DNA from: Pseudoalteromonas sp. A601
Lineage (GTDB): Bacteria > Pseudomonadota > Gammaproteobacteria > Enterobacterales > Alteromonadaceae
DNA: 64,000 nt
Assembly: GCF_002165575.1 (NCBI RefSeq)
Contig: NZ_MXQF01000005.1
Span: forward strand, 1 to 64,000
Direction of reading: 5' to 3'
Position numbers and translations under genes: made by a program. The notes under the pieces are model-generated. The model did no database searches, was not told where the DNA came from, and saw only the letters and a program-made list of their open reading frames with translations. Within the stretch, counting starts at the first letter, position 1, and the number at the start of each line of letters is the position of its first letter. Shown here piece by piece: positions 22,948 to 32,480 of this stretch.

Positions 22948-24228
22948 ATGATCCCAGCTAAAAAGTTACTAAATACCCTAACCGAGCACTGGGGAATGCT
23001 AGAACTATTATTTAAACGATTTAAAATGGCTGATTTTAGCTTAAAAGACGTACAAAATGCGATCAAACAAAAACAACCAACTTGGTCAAACGAGCGTATT
23101 TACAAAGAAACCAACCGACTTTTAAATCAAGATATTATTATTCCATTAGCAAAATCGTCTCAGCTTGAGATTAACCGTGCTATTGCTGATTTTGCAACCT
23201 TTTTATTGCAAGAAGAACATTTGGGGCTTGCGCAAGAAATCAGTGTTTTAGTTGAAGATTTAGCACGCTTAGGCAACCGCTTAGCCAATGCTGGTGAAAT
23301 TGAAGACTACGATGAATTACGCCGCTTTAGTCGCATTATGGATGACCGGGTACGTAAAATAATGAAGCTGTTTGCTCATAACGAAAACGCGATTTTAAAT
23401 ATTGTGGAGCAAGCAAAAGCCAATAACGCGGTGCAATCGTTGCAAAAACGCTACAAAGCAGTCATTGAAGCCTTTGACGAATACATCGAACCCATGCTCG
23501 AAATGGTTGATATTCGTGGTGACTTTCATGCTTGCTTTAGCACTATTGAAGAACAGATAAGTACGCAAATAGTGCATATAGAGCGCTCCGGTAAAGCGTA
23601 TCAAGATAAACGTATGCTTGAACAATTGCGTACGCGTATTTTGGAAATGCACCTTGTTGGACGCGAGAGCTTACGTAAAAGTGCCGATATGCTTATGCCT
23701 CTGCGCGAAGAGCTGCGTCGTAATAATATGATCACCCGCCAAGCAGCGAAAGTACTTGGTTTGATTCGTAAAAATGGCGTAGACAACATGCTAAGCAGTG
23801 TGCAACCGCATTTTGTATCAGATGCTCAGCGCTTTTCACTGGGTCAACAACGCCACATGGTGGCTTATATGGCTGGCTTAGTGGAATTTGAACACAGTGA
23901 ATATGAATTGCCTGACCAACAAGATGTGCCAGCATATGTGACACCGAATATTCCAGATTATAACAATGTTAAAACCAGCTTTAAAAAGCGTTTTAATGCT
24001 AAACGTAAAAAGCCAGAGCCTCTATTAACTTTTCTTGGAGAAAGTTACCCAGAACTCGAAGCCGACGAAATGCTGTTTTTATATCAAAAACTCGTTAGCG
24101 ATACTGATATTGAAATCAGTCAAAGCGATGAAAAAATGCGGGTTAAAATCGCCGGACAACACTTTTCACTCTTTCCATTTAATACAAAGCCTGTTGATCC
24201 CACGCATAACCAAACAGGGAATGAGTAA
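22948..24228 (+). CDS. mksF: Condensin kleisin subunit MksF
   Basis: A 426-aa helical protein, first of three tightly linked genes. By order (kleisin, small winged-helix, SMC-like ATPase) and size it is the MukF-like kleisin of an MksBEF condensin. Its N-terminal half is a winged-helix and helical dimerisation region, and the C-terminal part after about residue 345 (KPEPLLTFLGESYPE) would contact the ATPase heads. The family has little motif conservation, so the assignment leans on operon structure. GGAG lies four bases before the ATG. The next gene starts five bases after its stop. Confidence 0.82.
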   Translation: MIPAKKLLNTLTEHWGMLELLFKRFKMADFSLKDVQNAIKQKQPTWSNERIYKETNRLLNQDIIIPLAKSSQLEINRAIADFATFLLQEEHLGLAQEISVLVEDLARLGNRLANAGEIEDYDELRRFSRIMDDRVRKIMKLFAHNENAILNIVEQAKANNAVQSLQKRYKAVIEAFDEYIEPMLEMVDIRGDFHACFSTIEEQISTQIVHIERSGKAYQDKRMLEQLRTRILEMHLVGRESLRKSADMLMPLREELRRNNMITRQAAKVLGLIRKNGVDNMLSSVQPHFVSDAQRFSLGQQRHMVAYMAGLVEFEHSEYELPDQQDVPAYVTPNIPDYNNVKTSFKKRFNAKRKKPEPLLTFLGESYPELEADEMLFLYQKLVSDTDIEISQSDEKMRVKIAGQHFSLFPFNTKPVDPTHNQTGNE

Positions 24229-24233
24229 CCTCT

Positions 24234-24779
24234 ATGACACAAATTAATTTACATGAATTAACCCACCTACAAGCCATCAATAAAAAACTGGTAACGGGTT
24301 ATCACATTAGTGAACAAGACACCTTAATGTGGCAAGAGCTTGATCAACACATTGAGCAATACAGCGCGCTATTTAGTTCACTCGGCCATGACTTACAACA
24401 CGATAGCCGCGGCTTTTATTATTTTGCCAGCGACGAAAGCACGCCAAACATGGGCAAAATCTCCCGTGCCATTGCACTCACTGTTTACATATTAATTGAA
24501 CACTACGCTAATACGGGTAAAGACCCGATGCGTGCACTATTTGATGAAGTAAACGATTTAGAGTTGATGCAAACCTTAGTGCAAATGAACAAACACTTGT
24601 TTGATCAGCTCGAGATTTTTTCAGGCTCAGATTTACGTAAAGATGTGTACTTACGTATGATTCGCTTAGGCCTAGCTCGTGAAGTTGAAGGTGGCTTTAT
24701 GTTGCAAGCCCCTGTTTATCGTTATATCGATGCATTAATGGAAGTTAACGAAGAAACCTACCTAGGTGAGGACGAATAA
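24234..24779 (+). CDS. mksE: Condensin subunit MksE
   Basis: A 181-aa MukE-like partner. It includes DSRGFYYFASDESTPNMGKISRAIALTVYILIEHYANTGKDP and a C-terminal winged-helix-like region with LRKDVYLRMIRLGLAREVEGGFMLQAPVYRY. MukE/MksE binds the kleisin and regulates ATPase-head engagement and DNA contact. Its stop codon shares one base with the ATPase start (TAATG). Identity rests on length, this pattern and neighbours. Confidence 0.85.
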   Translation: MTQINLHELTHLQAINKKLVTGYHISEQDTLMWQELDQHIEQYSALFSSLGHDLQHDSRGFYYFASDESTPNMGKISRAIALTVYILIEHYANTGKDPMRALFDEVNDLELMQTLVQMNKHLFDQLEIFSGSDLRKDVYLRMIRLGLAREVEGGFMLQAPVYRYIDALMEVNEETYLGEDE

Positions 24780-27556
24780 TGAAAAATCTTTACGGCCTCA
24801 GTAAACTGGCGCTTTTAAACACCGCAGGTTATGCCAAGTGTGTTATCCCGCTTGATAAAAGTAGCTCCATTTGTGCCCCTAATAACACGGGTAAAAGCTC
24901 AGTAATCAATGCCCTGCAATTTCCACTGATCAACGATTTGCGCCTTACCGAATGGGATGGCCATGATTTAGATGAAACCCGTAAGTTTTATTTTTCATCT
25001 GATCAATCTTACATTTTACTCGAAGCAAACTTACCGCAAGGCTCTGTGGTCATCGGTGTTGCGGGTCTTGGGAAAATTGCCGGTTACGCCCATCAGTTTT
25101 TTTGTTATCAAGGCAAGCTTGAGCTTGAGCAATACACTCAGGGCAAAACCATCATTAAGTTCACTAAGCTGTTTAATCACTTAAAAGAGCAAGGCTTTAA
25201 CCCAATTGAACTTAAAGCCCAAGAGCTAAACGCTTTACTTACAGGCGGTGCCACGCCGTTTGATGGCGACATTAACTTAAAAATGATCCCGCTGAACAAT
25301 GTGCAAGATTCAGCAATTTATAAAGAGATATTCCGTCGTATTTTAAACTTACATAAGCTTGGCGCTGCCGATGTTAAACGTTTTATGCTGCGGGTGTTTG
25401 AGCGTCATATGTCTAACTCAAAAGTCGATTTTTATGAAGTATGGCGTCGCTCATTTGATAAAGTGAATCGGGCTAAACGTGAATTAAAAGCCCTTGAGTC
25501 AATGCAAGAGCCAATCAGCGCCCTTGAGTCAATGCTTGAAAATCAAACCGTTCTCAAAGGAAAACTTGCCGCTTACGCCCCTAAAATTGACCAAGCGCTA
25601 ATAGACTTTGATACGTACCAAGAGGCACAACTTAGTGAGCTCAATGTTGCCCTTGAGGACATTGAACACGAAAAACATGAGTTTGAACAAAAGCAGCAAC
25701 TCTACGTTCAGCAATCAAGAGATATTGAGCGTAAACAAACCCAGATTGAACAATGGTTTTTAGACTTTAATGCACTAAAAGCAGAGTTTGAACTGGTTAA
25801 TATGGCAACGCTAAAAGTAAGCCTTAGTCAGTTAAAACAAGATTATGAGTCACTGTCGCATTCAATAAATAGTGCCCAAGGGCAAAGTTTACATACGCTT
25901 GATTACCGTATCAGCGAAACTCAAAAGCAAATTAAAAGTTTAAAACTGCAACTTAAAAACCTTGAATTTAATTTGTTCACCCGAATGCGTGAGGATTTAT
26001 CGCTCAAAGAAGTGGAAGAAATTTCACGTATTTTAAACCCAGATATTCTCTCGTTAGCCACCACCAGCAGTGGCGATATTGATATTAGCGATGAAGATGC
26101 ATTTGGCGAATTTTTAACGCAGTTATCTGATAACGTAAAAGGCGGCGTACTTACCCTACCCGGCGCAACCATTAAATTGAAAAAGCTCTCTGTTGTGCAA
26201 ATGCAAACAGGCGAGAATAAAGAGCAACTGACAGCGCAGCTAAGCGCCCTTGAAAATTCATTAAAAGAATTTAAACAGCAGCGCGAAGTAGCTGCAAATG
26301 TTGCTGATAAACAAAAAGAAAAAGATGCCCTATACGATGAGCTAATGAGCTGCGAAAGTGCACTGAAACGCTTTGAGCAATATGAGGTGATGTTGCAGTC
26401 AATTGACGCTCAAGCCATGCTGAAAGAGCAGTTAGTCGCCGAGCGCGATCAGGTTGATGAGTACTTACAAGATATTCAAAAAAATAGTGGCTCAATCGCA
26501 GACAGACGCTCAATTATTAAATCTAAAAAGGAGCTGATATCACGCCAAGCTGATCGCCTGCGCCAAGTTAAATCTGAGAGAATCGACCATACCCTTGATT
26601 TATACAGTGGCAAAGTCACCCCTTATATGATTGATATTCATATCGACTTTGACAACTTGAGCGATTTAGTCCATCACTTTAATAAAGACTGCCAAGAGCT
26701 ACGTAATTTTGATATCAACGTTCGAAATACCTATTTGCACATTTATAATGCAGGCATCACTAAGTTTGATAACGAAAACGATGAGTTTACTAAATACCAG
26801 AAACTGATCAGCGCATTTCATAATATTGATAACGAACGTGATGCAGTTGAGCGTCAAGCCCGTGTTGCACTGACTGAAGTTGCGGCAACCATTAAAGGCT
26901 TGCGTGAAGACTTAGACCGCTTGCGCCGCGAAATGAATAGCTTTAATAAAGGCATCAGTCAGCACCGCATTTCAAACCTACAAGCGTTCAAAATTAATGT
27001 GATACCGCGCAAAATGCTGGTTGATAGTATTGATACCATTATCAGCACTTCCAATCAGTTTGAGCAAGGCGACACCCTTGATTTATTAAGCCAAGAACCT
27101 TACAGCGAAAGCGCAGTGAACGAGGCAAAAGATCACTTGATTCAACTGGCTTCTGATAAAGCAGGTTTAACCCTAACCGACTTATTTGATATTCGCTTTG
27201 AAGTGGTTAATCGTGCCGGTGAGACTGAACACTTTGATAAAATTGATTCAGCAGGCTCAAATGGTACTCGTATAACCATTAAACTGTTATGCGGCATGCT
27301 GTTTATTCGTTATTTATTAAGCGACCAAGAACAAAACCTTTACCGTATACCTATTTATATTGATGAAGCGGCCGATATTGATCCGCAAAACCAAAAGGCA
27401 ATTATTGAAACCGCCTTAAGTTTTGGCTTCGTGCCAATTTTTGCTTCAGTTAAACCACAAGTAAGCTGTGACTACATAGTGCCTATTCGCTCAGTAAAAG
27501 ATGGTGCGCAAAACTGGGTAGACGAAAAAGATTGGATAGAAGTGGAGCATGAATAA
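24779..27556 (+). CDS. mksB: SMC-like condensin ATPase MksB
   Basis: A 925-aa chromosome-organising ATPase. The N-terminal head has Walker A APNNTGKSS (33-41). Long heptad-rich coiled coils run from about 215 to 370 and 455 to 720, separated by a small hinge region. The C-terminal head contains the signature-like GSNGTRITIKL and Walker B IPIYIDEAADIDP, followed by PIFASVKP. It is shorter than MukB (about 1,480 aa), as expected for Mks proteins. With MksE and MksF it would form a loop-extruding complex. No mksG (TOPRIM nuclease) follows; the next gene is an unrelated lipoprotein. This three-gene form fits chromosome maintenance rather than the plasmid-restricting form. Confidence 0.9.
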   Translation: MKNLYGLSKLALLNTAGYAKCVIPLDKSSSICAPNNTGKSSVINALQFPLINDLRLTEWDGHDLDETRKFYFSSDQSYILLEANLPQGSVVIGVAGLGKIAGYAHQFFCYQGKLELEQYTQGKTIIKFTKLFNHLKEQGFNPIELKAQELNALLTGGATPFDGDINLKMIPLNNVQDSAIYKEIFRRILNLHKLGAADVKRFMLRVFERHMSNSKVDFYEVWRRSFDKVNRAKRELKALESMQEPISALESMLENQTVLKGKLAAYAPKIDQALIDFDTYQEAQLSELNVALEDIEHEKHEFEQKQQLYVQQSRDIERKQTQIEQWFLDFNALKAEFELVNMATLKVSLSQLKQDYESLSHSINSAQGQSLHTLDYRISETQKQIKSLKLQLKNLEFNLFTRMREDLSLKEVEEISRILNPDILSLATTSSGDIDISDEDAFGEFLTQLSDNVKGGVLTLPGATIKLKKLSVVQMQTGENKEQLTAQLSALENSLKEFKQQREVAANVADKQKEKDALYDELMSCESALKRFEQYEVMLQSIDAQAMLKEQLVAERDQVDEYLQDIQKNSGSIADRRSIIKSKKELISRQADRLRQVKSERIDHTLDLYSGKVTPYMIDIHIDFDNLSDLVHHFNKDCQELRNFDINVRNTYLHIYNAGITKFDNENDEFTKYQKLISAFHNIDNERDAVERQARVALTEVAATIKGLREDLDRLRREMNSFNKGISQHRISNLQAFKINVIPRKMLVDSIDTIISTSNQFEQGDTLDLLSQEPYSESAVNEAKDHLIQLASDKAGLTLTDLFDIRFEVVNRAGETEHFDKIDSAGSNGTRITIKLLCGMLFIRYLLSDQEQNLYRIPIYIDEAADIDPQNQKAIIETALSFGFVPIFASVKPQVSCDYIVPIRSVKDGAQNWVDEKDWIEVEHE

Positions 27557-27725
27557 GACCAGAGCGACGTTTCTATAAATTAATATATCATTCAGTCAAG
27601 GACGACTAAACTGATTAGTACGTATTGTTTACACAAATTACAGGCAAAAAATAACATTTCCTTGAATTCATTCTATGTTATGTTATCCAACGAATAGTCA
27701 TTAAATTTGCCAAGGAGCAAACTCC

Positions 27726-28274
27726 ATGAAAAATATATTAATTTCAGCTGCTGTATTACTACTTGCAGCCTGTGCAAAAACCCCTGATATTGATTACGAC
27801 AAATCTGTGGACTTTGGTAACTACAAAACGTTTGCTTGGTTTCCACAAGCGACTTTGGCTAACGCTGATAATTATCAAATCAGCCCATTGATGGAAAAAC
27901 GTGTGCGTGAAGCGGTAAATACACAATTACAAGCACACGGTATGACACCTGCCGACGAAGCCTCAGCAGATGTATTAATTAACTATCATGCCTCTGTTGA
28001 TACTAAAGTTGATGTTGATACATTTAAGGTAGGTTATGGCGCACGTTGGAATTACTGGGGTATGGGTTATAACACACAAACAACAACCCATGAATATGAT
28101 GTAGGTACTTTAGTTATTGATGTTGTTGATCGTGCCTCTAATCAGCTTGTTTGGCGCGGTGCTCGTGAAGGTCGCTTACAGAAAAAACAAACGCCTGAAC
28201 AGCGTAACAAAGCTGTTCAACAAGCTGTTGCGACTATTCTAAGTGGTTTTCCACCAGAAAAGCTTGCACAATAA
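27726..28274 (+). CDS. DUF4136-type lipoprotein
   Basis: A 182-aa lipoprotein with a lipobox LLLAAC (lipidated C16) after a short signal peptide. The body begins DIDYDKSVDFGNYKTFAWF and contains VGTLVIDVVDRASNQLVWRGAREGRL, the pattern of DUF4136 proteins, which are envelope proteins of unknown function. The residues after Cys (AK) do not include Asp at +2, so outer-membrane sorting is likely. It is monocistronic; a strong hairpin follows. Its distance from mksB (169 bp) argues for its own promoter. Confidence 0.85.
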   Translation: MKNILISAAVLLLAACAKTPDIDYDKSVDFGNYKTFAWFPQATLANADNYQISPLMEKRVREAVNTQLQAHGMTPADEASADVLINYHASVDTKVDVDTFKVGYGARWNYWGMGYNTQTTTHEYDVGTLVIDVVDRASNQLVWRGAREGRLQKKQTPEQRNKAVQQAVATILSGFPPEKLAQ

Positions 28275-28293
28275 ACTGCTATAATTAATTTTT

Positions 28294-28323
28294 AAAAAGC
28301 TCACTTTTTAGTGAGCTTTTTTG
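28294..28323. terminator. bidirectional terminator between the DUF4136 gene and msrA
   Basis: A stem AAAAGCTCACT / AGTGAGCTTTT with a 4-base loop and T runs on both strands. It lies between convergent genes. Confidence 0.9.
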
Positions 28324-28336
28324 TATCTGAACAAAT

Positions 28337-28837
28337 TTAATCCATTTTATACTTATACAAAAGATCATGCGGTATATGGCAGTAATCATCGGGGAAGTTA
28401 GTTAAGCGATCTTGATGCTCTGGATCGCTTGCAACGTAGTTTATTAATGGTTGCACTTCTACTACGACTTTAACGGCATCATCACGTTGGTTGATATAAT
28501 CTCGGGCTATAGTTAGGTGTGTTTGCTGTTTACTATAAATAGCTGTGCGGTACTTCGGACCAATATCATCGCCTTGCTTGTTTATACTGTAAGGGTCGAT
28601 AATTTCAAAAAAGTATTCTATTAAACTGTTGAGCTCAACTTTAGCGGCATCAAAAACCACTCTCACACATTCAGCATAGCCGTCATATTCATCAGTTGTA
28701 TTATTACTAGTGCCATTCGCACGACCAGCTTCTGTACCGACGACACCAGGTAAATGCTTAATAAACTCTTGTACGCCCCACAAGCAGCCGCCAGCAAAAT
28801 AAACGGTTTCTAAATTGGTGTTATGTAATGTGTTCAT
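28337..28837 (-). CDS. msrA: Peptide-methionine (S)-S-oxide reductase MsrA
   Basis: A 166-aa repair enzyme that reduces methionine-S-sulfoxide. The catalytic motif is GGCLWG with Cys18 (the usual GCFWG with Leu for Phe), followed by GVVGTEAGRANG, EYDGYAECVRV, EIIDPYSINKQGDDIGPKYRTAIY, and the C-terminal region FPDDYCHIP with a probable resolving Cys. There is no signal peptide, so it acts in the cytoplasm. It is short compared with the 210-aa E. coli enzyme but normal for the compact class. It is monocistronic. Confidence 0.9.
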   Translation of the reverse strand: MNTLHNTNLETVYFAGGCLWGVQEFIKHLPGVVGTEAGRANGTSNNTTDEYDGYAECVRVVFDAAKVELNSLIEYFFEIIDPYSINKQGDDIGPKYRTAIYSKQQTHLTIARDYINQRDDAVKVVVEVQPLINYVASDPEHQDRLTNFPDDYCHIPHDLLYKYKMD

Positions 28838-28996
28838 ATATTAAACCTATGTGATAGACATGAATGATTATCAAATGCAATTTTCTCTCATTAAGATACA
28901 ATAGCGCTCTATTTAAAATGCGTACTAACAACGTAATAAATATGATAACAACAAATAATCACACCACTATAATTAAAAGCGCAAAGAGATTTTAAC

Positions 28997-30844
28997 GTGA
29001 TCAAAACTGTACACCTAGCAATACCAGCCATCTTATGTAATTTTTCAGCACTCACTCTGGCCTCAGATAATACCGATGATATTGAACAAATAACAGTGCA
29101 CTCCTCTGCCACTGCAAATCAACTCCCAGTGGGTACATTTGATGCACCAGTGTCAAACTTAGAATATGACCCACGTGTTGATTTACAATCACGTAATATG
29201 GCTGAGGCACAAGCCGATGTCACAATACGTGGCGGGATTTTTGAAAACACCGGTTTTAGTGTAGGTAGCGTAACGTTATTCGATCCACAATCGGGGCACT
29301 ACTTTGCTGAAATCCCTATTGCCCCACAAATGCTTAGTGGGGCTAAAATTTTTACTGGCGTTGATAATGCGTTTAATGGCATGAATAGCTCGGTAGGAAC
29401 GGTTGCTTTTGGGTGGACACCAATCAACACCGGCGGCAGTGCTTCTATAGGCGTTGGTAATAACGACTTTAATCTACAAAGTGTTAATGCAGGCATTAGC
29501 ACTCCTCTTGAAGGGGTGAACGATTGGCAGTTAGGCTTTCAAGGTGAATATTCGCACTCACAAAGTGACGGTACCATAGAGTATGGCGATCATGACTTTA
29601 GTCGCGCCTCAGGACGAGTACAGTTAACTGGCCCACAATCACAAACTGATATTTTTTATGGCTCACAGCAAAAGTTTTTTGGCTGGCCAAATATGTACAC
29701 CCCTTTTGGTGTAAATGAAACCGAAGACTTAGACACTGAACTGTTTTTGGTTAATCATCAGCAAAACTATGCCGCTGATAGTTCATTTGAAATATCTGCT
29801 TATTATCGTAAGAATAACGATCATTATATATATACTCGTGAAAACCCTAGCGCCTTTGAAGCTTTTCATGAAACCGAAGTTAAATCGATTGGTTTTTCAG
29901 GACGTCATGCTCAAAATAAATCCTTTGCTTTAAACTACTCGGCTCAATTTATTGAAGACTCAATAGAATCAACCACCCTTGAAAATAACTTTACCTCGCG
30001 TAATTATTATAAACTCAGTGTGTTACCTGAATATCAAACAGCTATTGCGAACAATCAGTTACTGACCGTTCGTTTAGGTGCTACCTATGATGATACCAAT
30101 AGAGATGACTCTGAGCTTTCGTTAATGGGTGATATAAACTGGAACACAGTAAATACTGATGGAACAGAACGCACTGTTTATTTATCGTTTGCGCAAGCAA
30201 GCCAAGTGGCAGGTTACACGGCGATTGGCGGCAGTGAGTCAGGTGGGTTATTTAGAAGTAACTATAATTTAGAACGCGAAACCACACAAAATCTAGAGCT
30301 CGGTTTGTTACTTGAACAGCAAACTTGGCAATTAAATTCTGCCTTGTTCTATCGACAAGATGACAACTTAACAGACTGGACTTACAGCTTTGACTCTGTG
30401 TATGCCCGTGCTGCAAACCCAGTAGATATTGATACTTCTGGCATCGAAATTTTAGCAACTAAACAATTCGATACTGTTGAATTAATAACAAGTTATACTT
30501 ACCTTCATAAATCAGAAACATATGGCGCAGAAGAAATTGATGCCAGTTTTTATGCACTTAACTTTCCTGATCATCGTATAACACTCGGTGCAGTGTGGAC
30601 GCCTACTGACATGTTAGAGTTTCGTGTTGATAATGAATGGCGTAAGCAGCATGAAAATGCATTACGCAGTGGCGATGACTCAGCGCTTTTTACCCACTTA
30701 ACCTTAAAAGTCACACCGACAGGGTTTGATAACTTATTTATAACACTTGCTGCTGATAATTTATGGGGTGAATCGTTTGAAGAAATCCCTGGTACACCAG
30801 GTCGCGGTGAACAATATACTTTAAGTGCGACTTATAGTTGGTAA
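28997..30844 (+). CDS. TonB-dependent receptor-like outer-membrane protein
   Basis: A 615-aa outer-membrane protein. A signal peptide is followed by a TonB-box-like DIEQITVHSS, a short plug (ADVTIRGGIFENTGFSVGSVTLFDP) and a long beta-barrel ending in an aromatic residue (YTLSATYSW). The protein is smaller than siderophore receptors (700-800 aa) and nearer vitamin B12-type receptors in length. The start is GTG at 28997, giving a good signal peptide. No transport genes adjoin and no clear Fur box was found, so the ligand is unknown. A strong terminator follows. Confidence 0.82.
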   Translation: MIKTVHLAIPAILCNFSALTLASDNTDDIEQITVHSSATANQLPVGTFDAPVSNLEYDPRVDLQSRNMAEAQADVTIRGGIFENTGFSVGSVTLFDPQSGHYFAEIPIAPQMLSGAKIFTGVDNAFNGMNSSVGTVAFGWTPINTGGSASIGVGNNDFNLQSVNAGISTPLEGVNDWQLGFQGEYSHSQSDGTIEYGDHDFSRASGRVQLTGPQSQTDIFYGSQQKFFGWPNMYTPFGVNETEDLDTELFLVNHQQNYAADSSFEISAYYRKNNDHYIYTRENPSAFEAFHETEVKSIGFSGRHAQNKSFALNYSAQFIEDSIESTTLENNFTSRNYYKLSVLPEYQTAIANNQLLTVRLGATYDDTNRDDSELSLMGDINWNTVNTDGTERTVYLSFAQASQVAGYTAIGGSESGGLFRSNYNLERETTQNLELGLLLEQQTWQLNSALFYRQDDNLTDWTYSFDSVYARAANPVDIDTSGIEILATKQFDTVELITSYTYLHKSETYGAEEIDASFYALNFPDHRITLGAVWTPTDMLEFRVDNEWRKQHENALRSGDDSALFTHLTLKVTPTGFDNLFITLAADNLWGESFEEIPGTPGRGEQYTLSATYSW

Positions 30845-30861
30845 GATAAAAAATATATGTC

Positions 30862-30890
30862 AAAAACCGCGTTAAAAACGCGGTTTTTTT
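30862..30890 (+). terminator. terminator of the receptor gene
   Basis: A stem AACCGCGTT / AACGCGGTT with a short A loop, followed by seven T. It lies 18 bp after the receptor stop codon and is nearly symmetric, so it may also serve the opposite gene. Confidence 0.9.
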
Positions 30891-30912
30891 ATAACCAAAT
30901 AGCAGTAAAAAC

Positions 30913-31182
30913 CTAGGTCATTTGCTCTAATTCAGTTATTAATTGTAACGCTTGGGCATTAGTCGTACCGCACACGTCAATAGCCGCACTAAAATCACTA
31001 CATACTTTTGGGCGACTTTCATCACCAAACAATTTACATAAGTTATTGTTATCTAACTGAATGCAACGCTCACCGGCTTTTTTACCCTGAGGCATGCCAG
31101 GGATTGGAGAGCTAATACTCGGTGCTATACAACACGCTCCGCAGCCTAGCCTACACGCCATTGGTTGTGTATTCATTTTCAC
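30913..31182 (-). CDS. YkgJ-type cysteine-cluster protein
   Basis: An 89-aa protein with a cysteine cluster CRLGCGACC near the N-terminus and further Cys in GERCIQLDNNNLCKLF, PKVCSDF and DVCG. This is the YkgJ/UPF0153 pattern, a putative zinc- or iron-chelating domain without an assigned reaction. The start may be either of two ATGs two codons apart (31182 or 31176). It stands alone, convergent with the receptor gene. Confidence 0.85.
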   Translation of the reverse strand: MKMNTQPMACRLGCGACCIAPSISSPIPGMPQGKKAGERCIQLDNNNLCKLFGDESRPKVCSDFSAAIDVCGTTNAQALQLITELEQMT

Positions 31183-31302
31183 CCCTTAATTACCTATTAC
31201 TGACACTTTGTTACTTATGTAATGCTTTGTTACATCTTCATACGACTTGTAAATACTTTATTCATTATGCTTACCCTGTCACCCAATTATGAGGAAAGCC
31301 CT

Positions 31303-32475
31303 GTGGCTACTAAAAAACAAATAATTCTACCTATTGCCGTACTGGTTGGCGGCATCGCCTTGGCAGCTGGTTTCTCATCAATGAAGCAGCCACCAGAAGA
31401 AAAACCAGAACAAGATACTCGCCCTTTAGTCTCAGCTGATGTAGTTCACCTTGATGCCATCAACCTTGATGTAAAATCGTATGGTGTAGTTAAAGCAAAA
31501 GACCATACACAGTTAGTTGCTCAGGTTGCAGGACAAGTCGTGTATGTCTCTGAGCAATTTGTTCAAGGTGGATTTGTTAAGCAAGGCGACATTCTAGCAC
31601 GAATTGACCCAAATGATTATGAAGCTGCACTCATTGAAGCGCAAGCAGGCTTAGCGCAGGCAAGTTCAGCGCTTGAAATTGAACGAGCGCAAGCTCATGT
31701 TGCACAAGCTGAGTGGGATCGTATTAAAGATGACTCAAACGAAGTGATCCCTTCTAATCTCTATTTACGCAAACCGCAGCTGGCTGAAAAGCTGGCTCGT
31801 TATCGCGCAGCACAAGCAAGTGAAAAACGCGCCAGCCGTAATTTAGAACGCACCTATATTAAAGCCCCGTATGATGCCATTATTTCAGCGCGGGATATTA
31901 GCCTTGGCAGTGTAGTCAGCCTTGGTAGTAAATTTGGTGAACTAAGCTCAACATCTATTGCTGAAATCCGTTTACCTGTTGCCGACAAAGAGCTGCAGTA
32001 CTTAACAAATGGCGGGATCGGTGCAACAGTAACGGTTAATGCCGAATTTGCAGGTAAGCCTACCACTTGGCAGGCTAGCGTTGTGCGCAGTGAAGGGGTG
32101 ATTGATCAAACAAGCCGCATGAGCTATTTAGTCGCGCAAGTTAAAACACCGTATGCCAGCAAACAACCGCTTCGCTTTGGCTCGTATATAAATGCCACCA
32201 TCTCAGGGCGCTCATTAGATAATGCTATTGTTGTACCACATCATTTAGTAAAAAATAATAAAATTGCAATACTCAACGATGACCTAACGCTTTCATTCAA
32301 AACGCTCAATATTGTGCGTGAACAAAACGGTATGATAATAGCCGATGCTGGTCTAAATGAAGGTCAGCAATTAATTACCTCAGCACTGGAATTTCCAACT
32401 GAAGGCATGCAACTGAAACTTAACGATAGTCCTGCTCCTTCAGGCGTAACGCAGCTTGCGTTGAAAGAGGAGTAA
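31303..32475 (+). CDS. RND efflux periplasmic adaptor (membrane fusion protein)
   Basis: A 390-aa HlyD/AcrA-type adaptor that links an inner-membrane RND pump to an outer-membrane channel. It has an N-terminal membrane anchor (IILPIAVLVGGIALAAG), the lipoyl-like half-motif VAGQVVYVSEQFVQGGFVKQGDILARID, a short helical hairpin (about 110-170), the second half-motif YIKAPYDAIISARDISLGSVVSLG, and C-terminal barrel domains. I start at the GTG at 31303, where GAGGA sits eight bases upstream and the anchor is cleanly N-terminal; upstream in-frame ATGs would place a polar stretch before the anchor. The pump gene begins five bases after its stop. No outer-membrane channel gene is present. Confidence 0.88.
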   Translation: MATKKQIILPIAVLVGGIALAAGFSSMKQPPEEKPEQDTRPLVSADVVHLDAINLDVKSYGVVKAKDHTQLVAQVAGQVVYVSEQFVQGGFVKQGDILARIDPNDYEAALIEAQAGLAQASSALEIERAQAHVAQAEWDRIKDDSNEVIPSNLYLRKPQLAEKLARYRAAQASEKRASRNLERTYIKAPYDAIISARDISLGSVVSLGSKFGELSSTSIAEIRLPVADKELQYLTNGGIGATVTVNAEFAGKPTTWQASVVRSEGVIDQTSRMSYLVAQVKTPYASKQPLRFGSYINATISGRSLDNAIVVPHHLVKNNKIAILNDDLTLSFKTLNIVREQNGMIIADAGLNEGQQLITSALEFPTEGMQLKLNDSPAPSGVTQLALKEE

Positions 32476-32480
32476 GCCAT

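Noticed and set aside
28861..28900. Fur-box-like AATGATTATCA upstream of the TonB-dependent receptor
   Set aside because: Only one half matches the Fur consensus; the second half is poor, so I do not call iron regulation from it.
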